A DNA stretch of 64,000 bases, taken from positions 62,001-126,000 of the forward strand of contig JADDOH010024908.1 in assembly GCA_016648135.1 (NCBI GenBank), read 5' to 3'. Under the pieces are notes generated by a model. The model saw nothing but the letters and a program-made list of their open reading frames with translations. It was not told where the DNA came from and searched no databases. Shown piece by piece: positions 57,525-64,000 of the stretch. Made by a program: the position numbers and the translations under genes. This DNA comes from Agrypnia vestita (Eukaryota > Arthropoda > Insecta > Trichoptera > Phryganeidae). Position 1 is the stretch's first letter. Every line of letters begins with the position of its first letter.

Positions 57525-59060
57525 TCATGAGAGATGGACCTTCCTTCTTTTCTTTCCTCTTTTCATGTTTCCTTTATTGTACCTTTTAACGCCATTGTGC
57601 CCGGTCATGGGCCGTGATTTCCTAGATTTCTGGACGCATCCCATATGTTCAGATTCGGGTGTCTTTATGCCTTTTTTCGGTCTATCGTGTCTTCTTTGCC
57701 ATGTAAAATTATGTTTTTGCGCAATCATAATTTGTTTGGGGAGCCGCCTATCAGCCATTCGCACACTGCCCATCGTAGAATGCGACCACTATAAATTGGC
57801 GTGCGAGGGAGGGCGTCCCTGTCGCGTAACAGAAGTTGCCAGGGTGTAAATTTGTTACACAATACATAATGTACAGGATGTCCGGTGATCGGTGTCAGAG
57901 CCTTTAATAGAAATTTGGCCGGGCAACACTAAAGAAACGAATTAGTAATGGCGGCCGCTCAATCTGTCAATCTGTCAAACGGTAATATCGGTCCATTATT
58001 TGCTTTTTCAGCTTCGCAAAACTTTAATACTTCATTGGCAATTGTTTTTGCACCATCCCGGACTATTTTGGATGTTTTGGACATAATAATTCAGTGTATA
58101 TTGGTAATCAAGATGTCACAGCTCCCGAGCAAATATGAAATTGAACTGAATGACAGGGCAAGAGGTTACCGCCGGGTGTGGGCTGGGCGGGTTTTAGTTC
58201 CAAATTCGCCGCACGCCAATTTACGTTGGGCAAGCAATAGTTTGTGCTTCAGGATCGTGATTTCAACATTGGTAATGTCTGCCTCTTCCAGGATTCATGT
58301 TTGTTTTGCGCTCTATTTTATACCTGGAATCTTCCACGAACACGTGTTATGGTATTTTTCGAATAACATTAGTTTGCACCTATACACCTAACACAATTTT
58401 TCACAGCCATAAAGAAATGTAGTTAATACTTTGACTATAGTAACACTTTGGTGCTTTTTCGCCGCTCGTTGAATAACGTGTATCTTGCACTTCGTAATCT
58501 GTTTTTGATTTCTACATCTATATATATTAGCTTCTTGCGATACGTAACTACCTAGGAATAGGAAGTATTCACTTTCTCGAGAGAATGACCCATGACACTG
58601 AAATGTTAGTAAGTCGTTTGTGTTATAGTAGCAGGTTGGTGCAGAAATTTGGTCTTGACATTTTTTGAAGACATCTGAAAATATTGTTAAGGCTTGTTGA
58701 AGGTCTTCTTCCGTTTCCGCCAAGATGGCGCAGTCCTCAGCGACCTTCGCCCATCCTGTACTGGATGGGGACTCCAGGAGATATATTATTTCCAATAATG
58801 CGCACAACAGAAAGGTACGGAGCTAAGTTTGTCGGGGCGATGACACAGCCTGAGTCTGAGGCAAATCTTTATTTTGTAAGGTTCAGATTAGCCATCTCAT
58901 CGTGCAGTAGTCGAAGTTCTTTTATAAATTTGTCGGGGCAACCAAATTTACCCGGCAGTTTACAGTTGGCTGAGTCGAGCGCCTTGCTGAGATCCACGAA
59001 GCCAATGTAGATAGAGGTCATTGTCTCGCTCTCGGCACGATAAAAATAAGAAACGCTAGT
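57525..59060 (-). pseudogene. LINE reverse-transcriptase relic, interrupted
   Basis: Minus strand in order: IYIGFVDLSKALDSANCKLP, FGCPDKFIKELRLLHDEM, GCVIAPTNLAPYLS (RT palm), EDCAILAETEEDLQQALTIF (the YADD box, here AED), then FLFLGSYVSQEANIYRCRN and VLTTFLYGCEKLC, ILEEADITNVEITILKHKL, and after an insertion SVRMADRRLPKQIM and HDRPKK. This is the complete palm-to-C-terminus order of a non-LTR RT. The YxDD aspartate pair is changed to ED, and there are stops and frameshifts. The insertion is 57794-58221. Dead. Endonuclease and 5' parts are absent. Confidence 0.85.
57794..58221 (-). mobile_element. Small TA-flanked element inserted in the LINE
   Basis: AATTGGCGTGCG at 57794 and its complement CGCACGCCAATT ending 58221, each flanked outside by TA, interrupt the LINE exactly between ITILKHKL and SVRMADRRLPKQ. 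On the minus strand a 41-codon frame (57959-58084) starts MSKTSKIVRDGAKTIANEVL and continues KFCEAEKANNGPILPFDRLTD, then stops. The basic helical start with an EEKNNGP-like turn resembles N-termini of insect Tc1/mariner-like or IS630-type transposases, but this is recall of a pattern, not a match. Confidence 0.6.
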
Positions 59061-59289
59061 CGATCGAAAGCTGAGAATCGAGAGAGAAGTGCATGAATGT
59101 CGAGGCGCGATGACTCCCAGATTTTCGCCGCACTATGGAATGTAGAAGGAAGTTTTCAATTTTGATTTGTTCGTCTGGCAAGACCGCGTACCCCGGAACA
59201 CACACACAAATTGCGGCAGTGGACGAGTAAGCTTCAATACTCGGTAGCCTATAATGGTTTAATCTGATGGATCCATTTTACATGTTCGC

Positions 59290-59720
59290 GAGAATCCTGC
59301 ATTGGTCGTAAAAATGGTAGGAGAGGAAGCCGAGGAGAGCGAGCCGCGGCCGCCCGAGCGGTGGCCGCGGCGCTGGGGCGCATGCGCGGCGGCGCGCGCT
59401 CTCCGGGGCAGCGGGTCACTCCGCCGAGTTCAGTACTTGGCCAACTTTCGGTCCGACGCCGGTCCGCGCCGAGCGGGAACAAACAGTATCCGTGCACATT
59501 TCACAAAGTGGGAAATAGCGCCCTTTCCGCGCTCCGAAAGCTCGCGTTCACACCTCGCCGAGACCCGCTTTGTCTCGGTCCAGATCGTAAAGTTGGCACA
59601 AATATGTAAATTGTGGAAATTTTGCGCCCGCTGGCAGATCTTCGCTCCTGTCCCCGTTTCCCGGTTGACCGTCCATGCCTGTATCGTTGTACTTTTTATT
59701 CCCTGACATATATTATTTAC
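59290..59720 (+). promoter_or_regulatory. CpG-rich island, possible promoter or first exon
   Basis: The most GC-rich segment of the window (GAGCCGCGGCCGCCCGAGCG, GGGCGCATGCGCGGCGGCGC). Frames of 82-134 codons are open on both strands, as expected from composition alone, and none has a domain. It could be the promoter/5' exon of a gene running rightward out of the window, or an alternative first exon. No donor was identified with confidence. Confidence 0.35.
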
Positions 59721-61820
59721 ACAGTTAAAGCTATTGAATAAGTACGATTCGTTTCATTTGATCGATGCCTAATGATTTAACCTATTTAAGCCTCGCAGGT
59801 GGGTTTATTTTTATTTCTCTCCAGCGTCTGGTTTATCAGCTAGCGAAATTCTTGCGTTCTTTGCTTGATGTCAGAGTTTGTGCTGTGTGAACTGTATCCG
59901 TAAATATGTACGGTTGCTTCGCGATGCGCGGGTTTATGATACTATGTAATAATATTTATCCGTTTATCGGTAGATGCCTACTGCCGCTCTTGCTACAGTC
60001 ATTTGACATTGGAGTGGAAATCCACCGAGCGTGTATTTCATATTAAAGTATAACTTATTTATAACCTGGCTGAAGATATAATTATAAGTATTATATTATA
60101 GTATATAAAGTGTATGACTCACTCGAATTAATGATATAAAAATGTGTCCCTTCTTGAATATGGCTTATAAGCAGAGAAATATGCGAATTGAATACGAGTA
60201 CTTTCGTATTAAGCAAAATCATCTTCTCTAGGACCAATACACAATGATTGTTTGTTTTTGTGTTACTGTATTATCTTTACATAATACTTATTCATATATT
60301 CAATAAGATATTAATAAGATTTCGTTATTATGTGTTACGCAAGAAGTCCGAAACCGATTAATCAATTTGTCCAGTTAACGTGAAGATAAAAAAAGGATAA
60401 AACTTAGGTATTATAAAAAATGTGATGATTTCTGTTGTCTTGGCAAGAAATGTCCAATATACATTTTATCGGTGATCAGAGCGACCAAAACAGAAACCAA
60501 ATAATTGAGCGTGTACGATTTTATTACAGGTATACATCGTTTTGTGGAAAATGCTTCAGTTGCCGCTATAGTGTATTGTACACACAAACTTTTCAAGTTT
60601 TAAATTTGTTTATAATTATTTTATCACGCGCTTACAAAGACCTATCGCAAAAAGCTTAGCGCATAATGCATTTTAAGCGAAAAATACTTGCATTGATATG
60701 TGTTGAATGTTGATCTCTGAATATTTTACATAATAGATGGCTCGATAACACAAAAACTTATCTGCAAATTGTCGAATTTTCCGGGGAGACTAAAACATTT
60801 TTTTTTCAAATTCAGGAATTTATTTTCAGCAAACCAAATTCTAACACATATATTTACAGCATTTTCTCTTTAAATTGAATGAAAAGTCAAACATGACGTT
60901 GTATCACTTCAGCACTTGATGCGTCGTTGTGTTAATTTTTTGCTTTAAATTCAAGATACCTTTTGATTATTTCACTTCTTACAGTTCTTGGGGGAAAAAT
61001 TATGTTATGGATACAACAGATTATGCAGAATAAAACTCAAAAACGCATTTTTTGTAGGTAGGTTTTTGTGTTGTTAAGCTGTCGAAATAAAAATGCATTT
61101 CCTGATAAAAAAAATATGTACGACTCTTTAAAACGTTCCGATTTCACGTTTTCATTGCATCCATCAACTGGCAAGTTGTCAGCTGCCGGATTAGATTCAA
61201 AGTTTTTTAATTGTTTTAAATTTAATTTTAGCGATTTTTATTTTTCTGCATTTGATGTAATTGAATAAGGTAGCGTTCCTTTCCATTTTAACCATGATGA
61301 ATAAAACACTATTTTTGTTTTTTTTTACACTAGTTTACTCTTGATACTCAAACAAAAATAGTGTTTAATTCATAATTGTTAACATTTTCAGATTGATTTC
61401 AAAACATTGTGTTATCTTTAGTAGGCAATATTTTCTAAAAATTTCCGCTAATTACGTATGTATGGAAAATTTCAAAATATGCAAAACAATAATATTATAT
61501 CTCTTTATGTATTACCTATTTAATCCGAGAAATTTTGACCTATTTTACTAAAAAGTATTGCAGTTCGCACATTCATTTTGCAAATACATGATTCCATTCA
61601 ATTTCGCCATTCCCCTAGTTCATTATTAAGTCCGTGAGTACAGTGCACCCAAGCTCCACTTTATTATACTAAGTTGAAATACATATTCTGTTTTTGGACT
61701 TAAAATTAAAAAAAGATAGGTATTATATTTAGTAATGAGTATATCATTTTTAGGAGGTTTTTTCAAACGATTTTCATTGCTTGCCTTTGCATCGTCGTTT
61801 ACTTACTTATTTATTTTAAT
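59721..61820. other. Gene-free AT-rich stretch
   Basis: No recognised gene or repeat relative. AAAACACTATTTTTGTTT and AAACAAAAATAGTGTTT form a small inverted repeat at about 61303-61366. Confidence 0.4.
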
Positions 61821-61824
61821 CGGG

Positions 61825-61975
61825 ATGCATATACGGAATACATGTCACATCAATGTTCTTACTATTTTCAAACTAAGGCAAATGCTATGAAAATATGAGT
61901 AACTTGCTGGTCTTCTGGAACGATACTCGAACTCCCGACCACTAGGCGAGTGTCTTAACAACAACAGGCACGTAA
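61825..61975 (-). mobile_element. tRNA-derived SINE, family A (minus-strand copy)
   Basis: On the minus strand: CACTCGCCTAGTGGTCGGGA then GTTCGAGTATCGTTCCAGAA, CCAGCAAGTTACTCATATTT, TAGTTTGAAAATAGTAAGAA, CATTGATGTGACATGTATTC, CGTATATGCATCCCG. The best-preserved partner of the 14144 copy. Confidence 0.85.
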
Positions 61976-62154
61976 ATTATAATTGCATAATTCCATCATG
62001 GTTATTACTAAATATTTCTACTAATTACCAAAATGTTTAATTTTAGTAATAATCTTGACAATATGTTCGCATTGATAGGTAGGGTTCGCAAACAGCAGGT
62101 CCGTTACATTGTTACATGTGAAATGTATTGTTATTATTTTAATTTTCCACTAAA

Positions 62155-62230
62155 CTGTGTACACACGTTAAGTTGTTTTGTCACTACTAGTAGTTTCGTT
62201 AGAAGCAGTCCACCATCAATCATATCGCAC
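62155..62230 (+). mobile_element. Half copy of palindromic MITE family 5
   Basis: GTGTACACACGTTAAGTTGT, CACTACTAGTAGTTTCGTTA and GAAGCAGTCCACCATCAATC correspond to the left arm of 34051-34212. The right arm is missing, as in the 25050 copy. Confidence 0.6.
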
Positions 62231-64000
62231 CACAAAGTAATCAGATAATATTTATTGTTATTTAAATTTTATTTTTTAACAAATAGACCATCAACAGGTC
62301 GTTATCGACAGTGACAGATGGTGCTAGAGGAATGCTTGAGAAGTGTTATAAAATTAATGAAACGAAGGGTTTATTGCAAAATGCAATCGACAATCGAAAG
62401 TGTAGAAAGATCGTTTATATGAAGAAAAACATTATCAGTTTATTTGGAAACAGGAAAAGAACCGTATTGAGTAGTACATCACAGTCATAAATTCTTGTAC
62501 AGTCGTGTTTACTCTTTCCATTCAGGAAGATGAGTCCCTGGACCTATTTCACTGCTTTCTGTCAGGACGTCGTTGAAAATTCCATTACTTTTCCATTGTG
62601 GCGGAAACAGCTACACGGGCGGCTTCATTCATACCATTTCTAAGGACTAGGATTTCTAAGGACCGAGAGGTCTTTCCCTGTGAAAGGAGCTCTACAATTT
62701 TCATACCGTTACAAAGTAGTTTCAGCGTGTTCTCATATCGCTTGTATATTTTTTCTGTGGTATATTTGATAATAACTAACAAACTATTATTAATATTTGA
62801 TTACATTTTTGAATTATTTATAACGAGACCGACAGAATTAATAATTAATTTGTTACAATTTGTTTTTTTTTTCTAAATGACGGTATATCCATATTCCTAA
62901 AGTAAATAGAAATTCATAATCTCATTTTCCAAGCATACCTACTCGTACTGCAATATATTTTAGGCATCATTTTTATATGAAAGTTATATAGTTATCGATT
63001 ATTAGTAATAATATATTTATTTTCTTTCATGCTGATGGAGAGATTAGAGCGCCGCATTGTTCTATCCTGATACACGACTCGCGCCTCATCCAAATTCATG
63101 TATTTTCTCATACATCCCTCATCATTAGTGACACTTCTATGCCGTAATATCTTCCAGTATACTGTTTACAGCAGCATGCAGTTATAGTTGCAGTACCTAA
63201 CTAGAATTTATAATAGTACGTATTCAGATTTTTATATATTTTTATATGGCACGCAATTCCTCACTGTGTAGGCTGATGTCATAATGTAACATCAATTTAT
63301 TGGTAAACAAGAACAAGATATGTACAGTGCACACAAGCAAAAAAGCTGTAGCTTACTAAAGATTCTGGTAAATAAAGATAAACCTGTAACGTGCAAAGCG
63401 CCCTTGAAGCCTCTCTTACGCAAAAATGGCGCTATATAAATTAACATAAACGTAAATATTAAATAATTCTTATCTTATAAAAAGACCACGTAAAATTATA
63501 GCCCTTATTACACGGATTAACATATGATTCCGTAACCTAGGGCTAGAGTTTTAATGCCGATTAATCGCTTGCTACGTCATGCCTATGCTTCGTTTGCGAT
63601 CTTAAATTTGCTTGTTTGCGCGCATTCACATTGTCTGTTCTATCCGTATGACGATTTTACTGAACCAAACAGTTCCTTTCTTATGCTTTATTATTATCTT
63701 CAGTGTACAAATTCATTGCCTTTGGTTCTTACGGTATCCCGGAACCTTCGAAAGTGATTATCTTGACTCAAAACTCCTTAAAATGATAACTTTTGCTGAT
63801 TCTCCTGATTAAACTTTTTTTTCGCCGTCTTTTTTAATTTATCGTTTTTCGAGCATTCTGTGAAATCGTATTATTTTGATGACTTTTTGGAATAAAAACG
63901 ATCGGAGACTTATTACCTATATGTTATAGGTGAATTTACTAACAAAAGAAGACGATTTTTACTAGAATACACGTAATTTGCTTTGCATGTCTATAACATT
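62231..64000. other. Gene-free stretch to the end of the window
   Basis: Frames of 60-92 codons exist (62585-62876 on both strands, 63554-63812) but they overlap each other and show no domain or splice context. Nothing recognised. Confidence 0.4.

Noticed and set aside
57948..58391. 147-codon plus-strand frame
   Set aside because: It lies antisense to the LINE relic and across the inserted TA element; the minus-strand translation is clearly the meaningful one.
58684..59010. 108-codon plus-strand frame
   Set aside because: Antisense to the LINE palm region (GCVIAPT and FVDLSKALD on the minus strand).
59302..59706. 134-codon plus-strand frame in the GC-rich island
   Set aside because: Arginine/alanine/proline bias from composition; competing frames are open on both strands; no domain.
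1..64000. CRISPR arrays, bacterial operons, rRNA genes, endogenous viral genes
   Set aside because: No regularly spaced short repeats, ribosome-binding patterns, rRNA motifs or viral structural protein signatures were found.

Overview
The window looks like AT-rich nuclear DNA of an insect. No bacterial-style operons, rRNA genes, intact tRNA genes or CRISPR arrays were seen. Long open frames are almost absent, GU-AG splice signals are readable, and the recognisable coding DNA is mostly transposon relics: a mariner with TA duplications, a piggyBac relic, four LINE fragments, Helitron ends, a hAT-type MITE with an 8-bp duplication, TTAA-flanked MITEs and tRNA-derived SINEs. The Helitron 3' end and a short dispersed motif (GCCGTTTTCC followed by GGGGTAAGCAGAGAG) suggest a moth or butterfly, but this is inference and another insect order is possible.

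Only one host gene can be argued for, on the plus strand. A GC-rich leader (about 12640-12958) runs into ATG at 12959 and a GTAAGT donor at 12979. After a 12.7-kb intron, a GC-rich exon (25647-25790) has a good acceptor and donor, and the phase matches exon 1. Together they give an N-terminus of about 55 residues that I do not recognise. A weak in-phase third exon at 31740-31818 would end the frame; otherwise the gene continues outside the window or in exons I could not find.

Layout: 1-12600 is upstream DNA with palindromic MITEs, SINE pieces and two LINE relics (5535-5845 minus, 8105-8808 plus). 12640-25790 is the leader, exon 1, intron 1 and exon 2; intron 1 holds SINEs, a hAT MITE with a SINE inside it, a TTAA MITE and a piggyBac relic. 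25790-39000 holds clusters of a dispersed repeat, several copies of a 0.5-kb foldback MITE, a Penelope-like palindrome with a hammerhead-like motif, and a 1.4-kb nested palindrome. 39000-49300 holds a Helitron end, two back-to-back TTAA MITEs, a larger TTAA element, a LINE 3' end and a structurally complete but dead mariner. 49300-64000 holds hairpins, a second Helitron copy in opposite orientation, a LINE interrupted by a small TA element, two GC-rich islands at about 51.0 and 59.3 kb that may be promoters, and a mostly featureless tail.

The genes do not form a pathway. The elements are related as families: autonomous relics (piggyBac, mariner, LINEs) and non-autonomous passengers (TTAA MITEs, SINEs, foldbacks). 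The most unusual content is structural: many long palindromes, nested and abutting insertions, and half-palindromes that break at the centre of symmetry.
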